Shown: positions 33,222 through 42,314, counted from the stretch's first letter. The stretch is DNA of 64,000 nucleotides from Agromyces cerinus (GCF_016907835.1 NZ_JAFBCT010000001.1:3906001-3970000), one strand, 5' to 3'. Translations and numbers: made by a program. Notes: generated from the sequence alone by a model not told the origin.

Positions 33222-34444
33222 TCGCCCTCCAGCGGCAGCTCGACCGACACCGTGGTGCCATCGCCGGGGGAGCTCTCGATGGAGGCCCGCCCGCCGAGCC
33301 CTGCGGCGCGATCGAGGATGCCCTGCAGACCGCGGCCCCGTCCGGCACGACCGGGTTGCGCGGTGGTCGACGCATCGGCGACCGTGCCGGCGTCGAAACC
33401 CCGGCCGTCATCGCGCACGTCGAGTCGCACCTCGTCGGGGAGGAAGGTGAGGGTGACCGCGATGCGGTCGGCTCCGGAGTGCTCGACGGCGTTCGCGAGC
33501 GCACCGCGGGCCGAGCGCAGCACGGCCCCCGCGACGTCGGCGGCGAGCGGCACGGGGTCGCCGTGCACGTACAGGCCGATCTCCGGGCGGGCGTCCGGCC
33601 CGCCGGACTCGTCGATGAGGCGACGCAGTGCAGCAGGCAGCGCCTCGCCCGAGGTGTCGTCGGCGAGCTCGACGGGCGGGAGCCCGTGCACGACTCGGCG
33701 GACCTCGCCGAGTCCGTCGCGTGCCGTCGCGGCGGCCACGTCGACGTGGTCGCGCGCGAGATCGGGCCGCCGATCCCAGTCCTGCGCGGTCGCCGCGAGC
33801 AGCAGCGTGATGCTCGCCAGCCTCTGCCCGACGGAATCGTGGATCTCGCGTGAGAGCCGCTGCCGTTCCGCGAGCGCGCCGGCTCGGTGCTGCGCCTGCA
33901 GCAGCTCGTGCTGCGCGTCGGTCAACTCGTCGAGCAGGGCTTGCCGCGCGGCCGACTCGCGCTGCAGCGCCCGGTAGACGAGCACGGTCACCACCGCGAT
34001 GCCGATCGGACCGGCGATCACGGTGGGGTCGATGCCGTCGGCGATGCGCAGCTCGGCCGCGGTCACGAGCGCCGTCATGAGCACGATGACGGTCACCGCG
34101 CCGCGGAACGGCAGCACCTGCAGCACGGCGAACCCGAGGGGCACGGCGCACCAGGCGAACGAGGGGGCCGCGAGCGTCAGCAGTGCCCAGAGCACGGTGA
34201 CCGTGACGACCCAGGCGGTCGGCCACCACGAGCGCGTCGGCAGGAGCGGTCGCAATGAATACGCGATCGTGAGCAGGGCGGCGCCGATGAGCACGAGCAC
34301 CCCGTCGGCACCGAGCCCGTGCCGTTCGAGGTAGCGCACGGCCGACGTGACGACGAGCACGATGAACACGAGCTGCAGCCAGCGGTCGAGTCGGGCGACG
34401 GGCGCGAGGATGCCGCGGACGCCGGTGCGGTCGGAGACGGTCAT
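33218..34444 (-). CDS. HisKA_3-type sensor histidine kinase
   Basis: A 408-residue membrane kinase partner of the response regulator. Six or so hydrophobic segments fill about residues 20-165. A coiled-coil linker (DELTDAQHELLQAQHRAG) precedes the dimerisation/phospho-acceptor domain with RQRLSREIHDSVGQRLASI (His about 208). The HATPase_c region has ANAVEHSGADRIAVTL and DDGRGFD, then GRGRGLQGILDRAAGLGGR. It lacks an extracellular sensor domain, which suggests sensing within or near the membrane. It is divergent from the SMP-30-like gene. Confidence 0.93.
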   Translation of the reverse strand: MTVSDRTGVRGILAPVARLDRWLQLVFIVLVVTSAVRYLERHGLGADGVLVLIGAALLTIAYSLRPLLPTRSWWPTAWVVTVTVLWALLTLAAPSFAWCAVPLGFAVLQVLPFRGAVTVIVLMTALVTAAELRIADGIDPTVIAGPIGIAVVTVLVYRALQRESAARQALLDELTDAQHELLQAQHRAGALAERQRLSREIHDSVGQRLASITLLLAATAQDWDRRPDLARDHVDVAAATARDGLGEVRRVVHGLPPVELADDTSGEALPAALRRLIDESGGPDARPEIGLYVHGDPVPLAADVAGAVLRSARGALANAVEHSGADRIAVTLTFLPDEVRLDVRDDGRGFDAGTVADASTTAQPGRAGRGRGLQGILDRAAGLGGRASIESSPGDGTTVSVELPLEGE

Positions 34445-34591
34445 GATCGCCCCAGCCTAGGCAGGCCGCGCGAAGACCGGCATCATCCGATCGGCTATCC
34501 GATGGCAGCCGATCTCCGGACGCCGGCACCCACCGTGCCGGCGGAGTCTGGAACAGCGCCGAAACCCGGCGCGCCAGAGATGGGGAGATCC

Positions 34592-35587
34592 ATGAAGCGC
34601 ATCATCGCAACCGCGCTCGCCGCAGCGAGCCTCGCGGCCGGAATCACGACCGCGACCGTCACGACCGGAGCCGGCGAGGCTGCCGCCTCCGAGCGCGGCG
34701 GCCACGGCCAGAGCCCCGACCGGTACGTGCTGCCGGGTGACGAAGCCGGCTCCCGTTTCGAGGGCATCGGCGTCGACGAGCGCCGGGGCCTGTTCTACGT
34801 GAGCGAGGTCACCGGAGGCGAGATCCACCGCGGCGGTGCTCGCGACGCCGAGGGGGAGGAATGGCTCGCGGGCGACGGCACCGACGGCAGGTACACCGCT
34901 CGCGGCGTCACCGTCGACCGCGCCGGCAACGTCTACATCGCCGGCGGACCGAACGGCATCGGCAACCCCGACCGCCCCGACCTGTGGGTGTACTCGCACG
35001 ACGGCGAGCTGCTCGCCGCACTGCGCGTGCCCGGCACCCCCGACGCGTTCCTCAACGACGTCGCGATCGGCGCCGACGGCGCCGCCTACTTCACCAACTC
35101 GAACGACCCGCAGATCTTCCGCGTCGCCGCGGCGGGCGACAGCTGGTCGGCCGAGCTGTGGGCGGATGCCTCGGGCACGATCGATCGCGTCGCGGGCTTC
35201 AACCTCGGCGGCATCGTGCTCTCGGCCGACCGCAGCGCCTTCGTCGTCGCGCAGGGCAACACCGGCCGGCTGTGGCGCTTCGCGACGGCCGACGGCGTGG
35301 TCTCGGAGATCGACACGCAGGGCGCAGACCTCGTGAACGCCGACGGCCTCGTGCGGGAGGGCAACCAGCTCACCGTCCTCCGCAACTTCTCGAAGATGGT
35401 GGCGACGATGCGGATCTCGGCCGATGGCGACGCCGTGCGCCGGGTCGTCCAGCGAGCGAGCGACCCCGAACGCGTGTACACGACCGCGAAGATGCTGCAC
35501 GGCCGGCTGCTCGCCGTCGACAGCAAGTTCGACGAGCAGCCCGCGCCCTCCGGCCCGTACGACGTCGTCGGGTCGCCGTGGGCCTGA
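34592..35587 (+). CDS. Secreted SMP-30/NHL-type beta-propeller protein
   Basis: A 331-residue exported protein. The signal peptide is MKRIIATALAAASLAAGITTATV to about AEA (residue 30). The rest resembles the SMP-30/gluconolactonase and NHL beta-propeller families, with repeated blades such as FEGIGVDERRGLFYVSEVTGGEI, ARGVTVDRAGNVYIAGG, LNDVAIGADGAAYFTNSNDPQIFR and NADGLVREGNQLTVL. The function may be lactone hydrolysis or ligand binding; catalytic residues cannot be confirmed here. The ATG follows GGGGAGATCC. Its last ten bases overlap the GTG start of the ankyrin lipoprotein gene. Confidence 0.83.
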   Translation: MKRIIATALAAASLAAGITTATVTTGAGEAAASERGGHGQSPDRYVLPGDEAGSRFEGIGVDERRGLFYVSEVTGGEIHRGGARDAEGEEWLAGDGTDGRYTARGVTVDRAGNVYIAGGPNGIGNPDRPDLWVYSHDGELLAALRVPGTPDAFLNDVAIGADGAAYFTNSNDPQIFRVAAAGDSWSAELWADASGTIDRVAGFNLGGIVLSADRSAFVVAQGNTGRLWRFATADGVVSEIDTQGADLVNADGLVREGNQLTVLRNFSKMVATMRISADGDAVRRVVQRASDPERVYTTAKMLHGRLLAVDSKFDEQPAPSGPYDVVGSPWA

Positions 35588-36336
35588 CGCGTCGATCTCG
35601 CAGCAGCGCTCTCGCGATCATCGCGGCGGCGCTGCTGTTCGCGGGCTGCAGCACGCAGGTCGATGCCGCATCGCGCCCGACGACCCCACCCCCATCCGCA
35701 CCTTCACGAGAGGATGTCCAGATGACCGAGATTGAGACCGAGACCCCCCAGCTGCCCGACCCCGACGGAACCCTGCTCAGTGCGGCTTCCGTCGGCGACA
35801 CGGCGACGGTCGACCTCGCGATCCGCGCGGGCGCCGACCTCGAAGCCCGAGACGAGCGACGGCGCACGGCGCTGCTGCTCGCCGTCACGGGTGATCACGT
35901 CGAGGCCGCGAAGCTGCTCGTCGCGGCCGGTGCCGACCCCGACGCCCTCGACGACCGGCACGACACCCCGTGGCTCGTGACGGGCGTGACGGGAAGCGTC
36001 GCGATGGCCGAGGTGCTGCTGCCGGCCGACCCCGACTTCACGATCGTCAACCGCTTCGGCGGCATCTCGGTCATCCCCGCGGGCGAGCGCGCCCACGTCG
36101 AGTACCTGCAGCGCGTGCTGCAGACCGATATCGACGTGAACCACGTCAACAACCTCGGCTGGACGTCGCTGCTCGAGGCCGTGATCCTCGGCGACGGCGG
36201 GCCGCGCCACCAGGAGACGGTGCGCGTGCTGCTCGAGGGCGGGGCCGATCGCTCGATCGCCGACCGCGACGGCGTCACCCCGCTCGAGCACGCCCGGGCG
36301 AAGGGCTACGACGAGATCGTCGCGCTGCTCGACTGA
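35578..36336 (+). CDS. Ankyrin-repeat lipoprotein
   Basis: A 252-residue protein starting at the GTG at 35578: VGLTRRSRSSALAIIAAALLFAGC forms a lipoprotein signal with lipobox LFAGC (Cys about 24). A Pro/Ser/Thr-rich linker leads to ankyrin-type repeats (about 65-250) such as DLEARDERRRTALLLAVTGDHVEAAKLLVAAGADPDALDDRHDTP and the final RSIADRDGVTPLEHARAKGYDEIV. A downstream ATG at 35722 would give a cytoplasmic ankyrin protein, but the clear lipobox favours the longer form. The start overlaps the SMP-30-like gene by ten bases, so the two are probably translated together and act outside the cell membrane. Confidence 0.8.
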   Translation: MGLTRRSRSSALAIIAAALLFAGCSTQVDAASRPTTPPPSAPSREDVQMTEIETETPQLPDPDGTLLSAASVGDTATVDLAIRAGADLEARDERRRTALLLAVTGDHVEAAKLLVAAGADPDALDDRHDTPWLVTGVTGSVAMAEVLLPADPDFTIVNRFGGISVIPAGERAHVEYLQRVLQTDIDVNHVNNLGWTSLLEAVILGDGGPRHQETVRVLLEGGADRSIADRDGVTPLEHARAKGYDEIVALLD

Positions 36337-36360
36337 AGGTGCAGAACGGCGGATGCCGGG

Positions 36361-37428
36361 TCAGGGCGTGTCGCAGCGCCCATCGGGCGGCATGCCGACG
36401 CGCTTCCGCCAGTCGGTCCACAGCCCGGCGCTCACCGGGTCATCGGGGTCGGGGGCGCAGTCCGAGGCGTTGATCCGAGCGGCCCCGATCACGACACTCA
36501 GTCCGACGGCGTCAGCGGGCACCGCGTCTGCGAAGTCGAGCATGATGGACCACCTCGCCGTCTCGCGGAACCGGCTCTCCCACTCGCCGGGTGCGAGTTC
36601 GTCGGGCGAGAGGTCGGTGAGACGGATCGCCACCGCCAACTCCTGCGGTTCGGGTGCCTCGCCGTCGTAGGGTTGCGTGGGCGTCAGCCACTCGAACTTG
36701 AACACGGATCCGCCCAGGGGTCGGGCCCGATCGAAGGGCGCCTGGAACGCGGCGACCTGCTCGATCTGCTCGTTCGGCATGGGGAGATCGACCCAGGTCG
36801 CCCCGCCGGGGAGGATCCCACCGGGACGGAGCTCGATCGACGTCTCGGATGCCGCATGAGCAGGCTGGCGCTCGTACTCGTCGTTGAACGCGGCGACGAG
36901 CGCGGCCTGCTGCTCGGGGGAGTACGAACCGTCGACCCGCACGGTCCGCCGGAACCCGGGCTCGTCTGCCCGCCAGTCGTGCTCGAGCACGACGTGGACT
37001 CGCTCGAAGTCGTCGACGAGCGCTCGCCACCGCTCGGCTTCGAAGACGGCGGTGCGATCGTCGACGCCGGTGCCGATCTCGAACCTCGGCACACGGTCGT
37101 ACTCGCCGATCGCCTCGACCATGAGTGTGGTCTCGTTCTCGGAGCGTCCGCCCGCGGAATGCTCATTCCAGACCCGCACCACCTCCACGTACTGGTCGTC
37201 CTCCGCGTTCGGCTCCATGGTGACCCTGGCATCCCATCCGAAATCCGAGGTGACGCCGTTGCCGTTCACGGTCGCGCTCGCGAACTTCACACCGGGGAGT
37301 CCGAACAGCGCGCGCTGGACACCGGCTGCCGCGCTCTCCGGACCCCAGGAGCACGCCGTCAGCAGCGAGAGCGAGACCGCGGCGATGATCCCGGTCGCGG
37401 TGATGCGGATCTTGGTCCGTGTGCCCAT
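36361..37428 (-). CDS. Predicted lipoprotein of unknown function
   Basis: A 355-residue protein with signal MGTRTKIRITATGIIAAVSLSLLTAC, where lipobox SLLTAC places Cys26 at the mature N-terminus. The mature part has a RALFGLPGVKFASATVNG segment and beta-rich repeats of similar shape around ARVTMEPNAED and RTVRVDGSYSPEQQ, which suggests duplicated domains. It ends in a Cys-containing tail (ASDCAPD, GRCDTP). I recognise no catalytic motif. It is convergent with the ankyrin lipoprotein (24 bp) and 41 bp from the transporter ATPase gene, but probably separately transcribed. Confidence 0.78.
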   Translation of the reverse strand: MGTRTKIRITATGIIAAVSLSLLTACSWGPESAAAGVQRALFGLPGVKFASATVNGNGVTSDFGWDARVTMEPNAEDDQYVEVVRVWNEHSAGGRSENETTLMVEAIGEYDRVPRFEIGTGVDDRTAVFEAERWRALVDDFERVHVVLEHDWRADEPGFRRTVRVDGSYSPEQQAALVAAFNDEYERQPAHAASETSIELRPGGILPGGATWVDLPMPNEQIEQVAAFQAPFDRARPLGGSVFKFEWLTPTQPYDGEAPEPQELAVAIRLTDLSPDELAPGEWESRFRETARWSIMLDFADAVPADAVGLSVVIGAARINASDCAPDPDDPVSAGLWTDWRKRVGMPPDGRCDTP

Positions 37429-37469
37429 GACCCGGAAGCCTAACCGCCGCGGTGCCGCTCAGCCGACGG

Positions 37470-38174
37470 TCACGCCGCCGCACCGCCGAGGTAGGCGTTG
37501 CGCACCTCGGGCAGCTCGACGAGCTCGGCCGGCGTGCCCTCGAGCACGACCCGGCCGCGCTGCATGACGACCGCGCGATCGGCGATGCCGAACGAGGCGC
37601 GCACGTTCTGCTCGACGAGCAGCACCGCCATGCCGCGCCCGCGCAGCTCGGTCAGCACCTTCATGATCTCGGCGACGACCTTCGGCGCCAGGCCGATCGA
37701 CGGCTCGTCGAGCATGATCGCCTTGGGCGCGGCCATGAGGCCCCGACCGATCGCGACCATCTGCTGCTCACCGCCCGAGAGCGTGCCCGCCGCCTGCCCG
37801 AGCCGCGGCTGCAGCCGCGGGAAGAGCTCGAGCACGGCGGCGAGGTCGCCCTTGCCGCCGCGGCTCCACGCGCCGAGCATGAGGTTGTCGCGCACCGAGA
37901 GCGTCGGGAAGCAGAGGCGGTTCTCGGGCACGTGGGTGAGCCCGAGTGCCGCCATCTTCTCGGTCGGCCTGCCCGTGATGTCGACGCCGTCGATCGTGAC
38001 GGTGCCGGCGGTCGGTCGGATCAGGCCGTTGAGCGCCCGCAGGAGCGTCGTCTTGCCTGCGCCGTTGGAGCCGACCACGGTCACGATCTCGCCGGGTGCG
38101 ACCGAGAGGCTCACCTCGTGCAGGATCGCGAGTTTACCGTAGCCCGCATCGAGGCGGTCGACTGCGAGGGTCAT
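37470..38174 (-). CDS. ABC importer ATPase, LivF type
   Basis: The second ATP-binding subunit of a branched-chain-amino-acid-type (HAAT) importer, 234 residues. Motifs are Walker A GSNGAGKTTLLRA (about 35-47), the Q-loop region VPENRLCFPTLSV, signature LSGGEQQMVAIGRGLM (about 135) and Walker B AIMLDEPSIGLAP. It ends in LPEVRNAYLGG, typical of LivF. The ATG at 38174 overlaps the stop of the permease/ATPase fusion gene. Last gene of the four-gene operon. Confidence 0.93.
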   Translation of the reverse strand: MTLAVDRLDAGYGKLAILHEVSLSVAPGEIVTVVGSNGAGKTTLLRALNGLIRPTAGTVTIDGVDITGRPTEKMAALGLTHVPENRLCFPTLSVRDNLMLGAWSRGGKGDLAAVLELFPRLQPRLGQAAGTLSGGEQQMVAIGRGLMAAPKAIMLDEPSIGLAPKVVAEIMKVLTELRGRGMAVLLVEQNVRASFGIADRAVVMQRGRVVLEGTPAELVELPEVRNAYLGGAAA

Positions 38175-40165
38175 GACTGGTCCTCCAGTTCCTTCAGCTC
38201 GGCCTCGGCCTCTTCGGCATCGGTGCCGAGGTAGGCGACGATGACCGCCGGATCGTTGCGCACCGATTCGGGATCGCCGTGCGCGATGAGCACGCCGTCG
38301 TCGAGCACCGCGACCGAGTCCGCGAGCGCCATCACCTGGGCGACGTCGTGCTCGACGAGCACGATCGTGAGCCCGGCGTCGCGCAGTGACCGCAGCAGTT
38401 GCGCGAGCAGTTCGCGCTCGCTGCCCGAGAGCCCCGCCATGGGTTCGTCGAGCAGCAGCAGCGCGGGCTCGGCGGCGAGCGCCCGGCACACCTCCATCAT
38501 GCGCTGGCGGCCGAACGGCAGATCGCCGGCGGCGAGGCCCGCGACGTCGCCGAGGCGCATCGAGTCGAGGATGTCGTGCGCGATCTCCTCGTGCGCGTAC
38601 TGCTCGCGGCCCTGCAGCCCGAACATGCCGCGGAGGATGCCGGCCCGGCCCTTGCGGTAGCGGCCCATGTAGACGTTGCCGACGACATCGGTCGACGAGA
38701 ACACCTGCAGGTTCTGGAACGTGCGGGTCAGCCCGGCCTCTGCTCCGACGTGCGGCTTGCGGCCCTGGATCTCCTCGCCGAGGAATCGCACCGTGCCCGA
38801 CGTGGGCGCGATCGCCCCCGTGATCATGTTGAAGCATGTCGTCTTGCCCGCGCCGTTCGGACCGATGAGGCCCATGATCTGCCCGGCGGGCACCGTGAGG
38901 GTCACATCGTCGACGGCGACCACGCCGCCGTAGCGCTTCGTGAGCCCCGACACCTCGAGGATCGGCTCGCCGACGGCCACCGGCGTCGACACGGTCGGAA
39001 TCCGGGCATCGGATGCCGCGGCATCCGTGACCTCGTCGAGGCCTGCGCCGGCCGGGTTCTCACCCGGCAGGCCGCCGAACGCGCGGGTGGCCACGTCGCC
39101 CGAGCCGCCGTCGGCGTCAGCAGCGGGGGAGGGCTTCGTCGAGCCATCCGCTCGCCGCCTCGTGATCGCCGCCCATGCCGACTTCACGACCTGGTAGAGC
39201 CCGCCCGGCAGCAGGATGATCACGAGGATCAGCACGAGGCCGTAGCCGATGAGCTGCACCTCGCCCGTCGCGCCGGGGATGATCGCGGGAATCAGGTCGC
39301 GCAGCCCCTCGGAGAGGAGTTCCACGATGAACGCGCCGGCGACCGCGCCCCAGACCGAGCCGAGCCCGCCGAGCACGACCATCAGCAGCAGCTCGACCGA
39401 GACGTGGAACTCGGCGACCTGCGGCGAGACGATCTGCACCTGGTAGGCGTAGAAGACACCGCCGAGGCCCGCGAAGCCCGCCGAGAGGGTGAAGACCTTC
39501 ACGCGCAGTGCGTACGTGTTCACGCCGAGCGACTCGGCCGCGAGTTCGGAGTCGTTGACCGCCGAGAGCGCCCGGCCCGCCCGCGAGCGGGTGAGGTTCA
39601 GTGCGAGCACGAGGCCGATGAGCACGAACGGCGCGACGAACCAGAAGAACAGCCCGTTGTTGTCGATCGGCACGCCGAAGACCTCGGGCCGGCCGTAGCC
39701 GTAGATGCCCGTCGTGCGGCCGGTGAACTCCCACTCGCGCACGGCGATCATGACGATGAAGCCGAGCCCGAGCGTCGCGAGCGCGAGGTAGTGGCCGCGC
39801 AGGCGCAGCATCGGCAGACCGATGAGGAGCGCCGCGAGCATGGCCGCGACGACCCCGCCGACCGCAGCGACGGGGCCGGGCATCTCGAACTTCTGCAGCA
39901 GGATCGCGTGCGTGTACGCGCCGATCGCGAAGAATGCCGCCTGGCCGAGGCTCACCTGCCCGGCGAGGCCCATGAGCAGCGACAGGCCGATCGCGGGCAG
40001 CGCGAAGATCATCGAGAAGACCGCGATGTTCATCATCGACGAACTCGCCGTGAACGGGATGATCGCGATGACCACCGCGAACGCCGCGACGCCGAGGATC
40101 GTGCCGCGGTTGTTGGGCCAGAAGCCCGTCTTCGACCGCAGTGCGGCCTTGTTCAGGTACGACAT
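38171..40165 (-). CDS. ABC importer permease-ATPase fusion (LivM-LivG type)
   Basis: A 664-residue fusion. Residues 1 to about 340 form a LivM-like permease with 8-10 helices and the loops SLLMGLAGQVSLGQAAFFAIGAY and VNDSELAAESLGVN. A low-complexity linker (about 345-410, rich in Ala/Asp/Gly/Pro) joins a LivG-like ATPase with Walker A GLIGPNGAGKTTCFNMITG (about 437), EAGLTRTFQNLQVF, signature DLPFGRQRMMEVCRAL and Walker B LLLLDEPMAGL. The signature PFGRQ replaces the usual SYGxQ. Both halves are complete and in one frame, so the fusion looks genuine rather than a sequencing artefact. Coupled to the LivH-like gene by one base of spacing. Confidence 0.93.
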   Translation of the reverse strand: MSYLNKAALRSKTGFWPNNRGTILGVAAFAVVIAIIPFTASSSMMNIAVFSMIFALPAIGLSLLMGLAGQVSLGQAAFFAIGAYTHAILLQKFEMPGPVAAVGGVVAAMLAALLIGLPMLRLRGHYLALATLGLGFIVMIAVREWEFTGRTTGIYGYGRPEVFGVPIDNNGLFFWFVAPFVLIGLVLALNLTRSRAGRALSAVNDSELAAESLGVNTYALRVKVFTLSAGFAGLGGVFYAYQVQIVSPQVAEFHVSVELLLMVVLGGLGSVWGAVAGAFIVELLSEGLRDLIPAIIPGATGEVQLIGYGLVLILVIILLPGGLYQVVKSAWAAITRRRADGSTKPSPAADADGGSGDVATRAFGGLPGENPAGAGLDEVTDAAASDARIPTVSTPVAVGEPILEVSGLTKRYGGVVAVDDVTLTVPAGQIMGLIGPNGAGKTTCFNMITGAIAPTSGTVRFLGEEIQGRKPHVGAEAGLTRTFQNLQVFSSTDVVGNVYMGRYRKGRAGILRGMFGLQGREQYAHEEIAHDILDSMRLGDVAGLAAGDLPFGRQRMMEVCRALAAEPALLLLDEPMAGLSGSERELLAQLLRSLRDAGLTIVLVEHDVAQVMALADSVAVLDDGVLIAHGDPESVRNDPAVIVAYLGTDAEEAEAELKELEDQS

Positions 40166-40166
40166 C

Positions 40167-41036
40167 TCAGACCCTCACGGCGTTCGGGCGCAGCACGAGG
40201 CCGGCCGGTCGGATGATCAGCACGATGATGAGGATGAAGAACGCGACCGCATCCTTCCAGCCGGATGCCACGTAGCCCGCGACGTACGACTCGATGATGC
40301 CGAGCAGCAGGGCGCCGACGATCGCCGCCCGGAACGAGACGAGCCCGCCGAGCACCGCCGCGACGAACCCCTTGAGGCCGAGCAGCAGGCCGCCCGACCA
40401 GATCGAGAGGTAGATCGGCGAGGAGACCACGCCCGCTGTCGCGCCCACGAATCCGGCGATCGCGAAGGCGATGACGGAGGCCGCCGCCGGCGAGATGCCG
40501 ACGATGCGGGCTGCGACCGGCTGTTCGGCGCTGGCGCGCAGCGCCTTGCCCCAGCGGGTCTTCTCGTAGAAGAGCAGCACGCCGCCGCCGACGACCACGA
40601 GGGCGCCGAGCATCCAGAGCTCCTGCGAGCGGATGCTGACGCCGCCGAGGGTGAGGTCACTGCCGGGGAAGGCGGGCAGGCGCTTGGCCTCCGCGCCCCA
40701 GATGAGGAGCATGATCGCCTGCAGCAGCGTCGAGACGCCGAGGGTCAGGATGATCGAGACGAGCGTCGTGAGGTTCTTCACGCGCGAGATGACGAGCCGC
40801 TCGATGAGCACCGAGGCGAGCGTCACCGAGATGAGCGCGATGAGGATGGCGACGGGCAGCGGCAGGCCGGCCGTGACGAGCGAGATGCTGCCAAGACCGG
40901 CCAGCGTCGCATAGTCGCCCTGGGCGATGTTCACGACGTGCCGCACCGTGTAGGTGGCGATGAGGCCGACGGCGAGCAGGGCGTACACAGACCCCTGTGA
41001 GAGCCCTGCCACCGTCAGCTGGAGGAAGTCGATCAA
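40167..41036 (-). CDS. ABC importer permease, LivH type
   Basis: A 289-residue inner-membrane permease with about eight helices. Family hallmarks are LTVAGLSQGSVYALLAVGLIATYTVRHVVNIAQGDYATLAG at the N-terminus, the EKTRWGKALRASAEQPVAARIVGIS coupling loop (about 165-190) and a C-terminal ILIIVLIIRPAGLVLRP. It pairs with the LivM part of the downstream fusion to form the translocation pore. The substrate-binding protein gene ends 10 bases upstream. Confidence 0.94.
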   Translation of the reverse strand: MIDFLQLTVAGLSQGSVYALLAVGLIATYTVRHVVNIAQGDYATLAGLGSISLVTAGLPLPVAILIALISVTLASVLIERLVISRVKNLTTLVSIILTLGVSTLLQAIMLLIWGAEAKRLPAFPGSDLTLGGVSIRSQELWMLGALVVVGGGVLLFYEKTRWGKALRASAEQPVAARIVGISPAAASVIAFAIAGFVGATAGVVSSPIYLSIWSGGLLLGLKGFVAAVLGGLVSFRAAIVGALLLGIIESYVAGYVASGWKDAVAFFILIIVLIIRPAGLVLRPNAVRV

Positions 41037-41046
41037 CGGGTGCTGC

Positions 41047-42240
41047 CTACTCTTCGAGGAGGGTCCAGCGGCCGCCCTCGGCGAGCGCCATGATGAGCGC
41101 GTCCGCGGTGAGGCCCGAGTGGTTCTCGGGGGTCATCGTGAAGATGCCCGAGATGCCGACGAGGTCGGTCGTCGACTCGATCGCGTCGCGGAGCGCCTCG
41201 GGGTCGGTGCCTGCCGACTCGAGCGCCTTCGTGCCGACCAGCCACGCGTCGTACGCGTGACCGGCGAAGCTCGAGGGAGAGCTGCCGAACTCCTCGGAGT
41301 AGTCGGCGATGAACTGGTCGATGACCGGCTTCTGCGGGTCGTCGTCGCTGAGCTCATCGGCGACGAGCAGGCGGCCCATCGGGGCGATGACGCCGTCGGC
41401 TGCGGGGCCCGCGGCCTCGAAGAACGCGTCGTTGGCGACACCGTGCGACTGGTAGACCGGCTTGTTCACGCCGAGCTGCACGTAGGCGGCCTGCGCGAGG
41501 CCGGCCGACGGGGTGATGCCCCAGATGATGACGGCGTCGGCGTCGGCGGCACGAATGTTCGTCATCTGCGCGGTGAAGTCGGTCGCGCTGGGCTCGAAGG
41601 CCTCGGTGGCCGTGAGGGTGATGCCGCGCTCCTCGCCGAGCTCGGTGATGATGTCGGCGATGCCCTCGCCGAAGCCGGTGGCGTCGCGCACGAGCGCGAT
41701 CTTGGTGTAGCCCTTCGAGGCGGCGTCGTCGAGGATGCGCTCGAGCACGACGAGGTCGTTCTGCGCGGTCTTGAAGACCCACTCGGAGCCGTCGACGATG
41801 GCGGCGTTCGCGGCGACCGAGATGGTCGGCACCTGCGCGGCCTCGACGAGGGGGCGCATCGCGAGCGAGGGGCCGGTGCGCGAGGAGCCGATGATGAGGT
41901 CGACGTCGTCGTTCTCGATGAGCTGCGTGGTGGCCTTGGCGGCGCCGTCTTCGGTGGACTGGTTGTCCTTGATGATGAGCTCGACCTCGCGGCCGTCGAT
42001 GCCGCCGTCGGCGTTCAGCTGCTCGGCGAGCATGTTGAGGGTGTTCTGCTCGGGAACGCCGAGGTTCGCGCCGACACCCGTGATGTCGAGCACGGCGCCG
42101 ATCTTGATGGGGCCCTCTTCGGAGGCCGCCTCACCGCCGGAATCGCCGCCGAAGTTCGAGGCGCCGCAACCGGTGAGGGCGAGTGCGATGGATGCCGCGA
42201 CTGCGGCGGGAACGAGCAGACGGCGCTGCGCACGGTGCAT
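41047..42240 (-). CDS. ABC importer substrate-binding lipoprotein, LivK/type I periplasmic-binding fold
   Basis: A 397-residue lipoprotein. The signal runs to lipobox LALTGCG (Cys about 25), followed by a Gly/Ser/Glu-rich spacer. The mature part is a Peripla_BP_6 protein: IKIGAVLDITGVGANLGVPEQNTLNM (about 45-70), VELIIKDNQSTEDGAAKATTQLIENDDVDLIIGS and PTISVAANAAIVDGSEWVFKT. Members of this family bind branched-chain amino acids but also aromatic acids such as benzoate or phenylacetate derivatives. First gene of the operon, with an AAAGGAGAG ribosome site. A PaaR-like palindrome 53 bp upstream suggests phenylacetate-related uptake; that is inference. Confidence 0.93.
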   Translation of the reverse strand: MHRAQRRLLVPAAVAASIALALTGCGASNFGGDSGGEAASEEGPIKIGAVLDITGVGANLGVPEQNTLNMLAEQLNADGGIDGREVELIIKDNQSTEDGAAKATTQLIENDDVDLIIGSSRTGPSLAMRPLVEAAQVPTISVAANAAIVDGSEWVFKTAQNDLVVLERILDDAASKGYTKIALVRDATGFGEGIADIITELGEERGITLTATEAFEPSATDFTAQMTNIRAADADAVIIWGITPSAGLAQAAYVQLGVNKPVYQSHGVANDAFFEAAGPAADGVIAPMGRLLVADELSDDDPQKPVIDQFIADYSEEFGSSPSSFAGHAYDAWLVGTKALESAGTDPEALRDAIESTTDLVGISGIFTMTPENHSGLTADALIMALAEGGRWTLLEE

Positions 42241-42292
42241 GGGATGAACTCTCCTTTGAGCCCTCGCGGGTTCTCGTCATCGAGTAGGGATT

Positions 42293-42314
42293 CATGACCG
42301 ACCATTCGGTCACT
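42293..42314. promoter_or_regulatory. Putative PaaR operator upstream of ABC importer operon
   Basis: The inverted repeat TGACCGA-CCAT-TCGGTCA (42295-42312) has perfect 7-bp arms. Its centre, ACCGACCATTCGGT, differs from the PaaR core ACCGNNCGNNCGGT at one base. It lies 53 bp upstream of the substrate-binding protein start, in the promoter position. Confidence 0.65.

Noticed and set aside
35722..36336. Cytoplasmic ankyrin protein starting at MTEIETE
   Set aside because: A longer frame with a clear lipobox and coupling to the upstream gene is more convincing, although the shorter form cannot be excluded.
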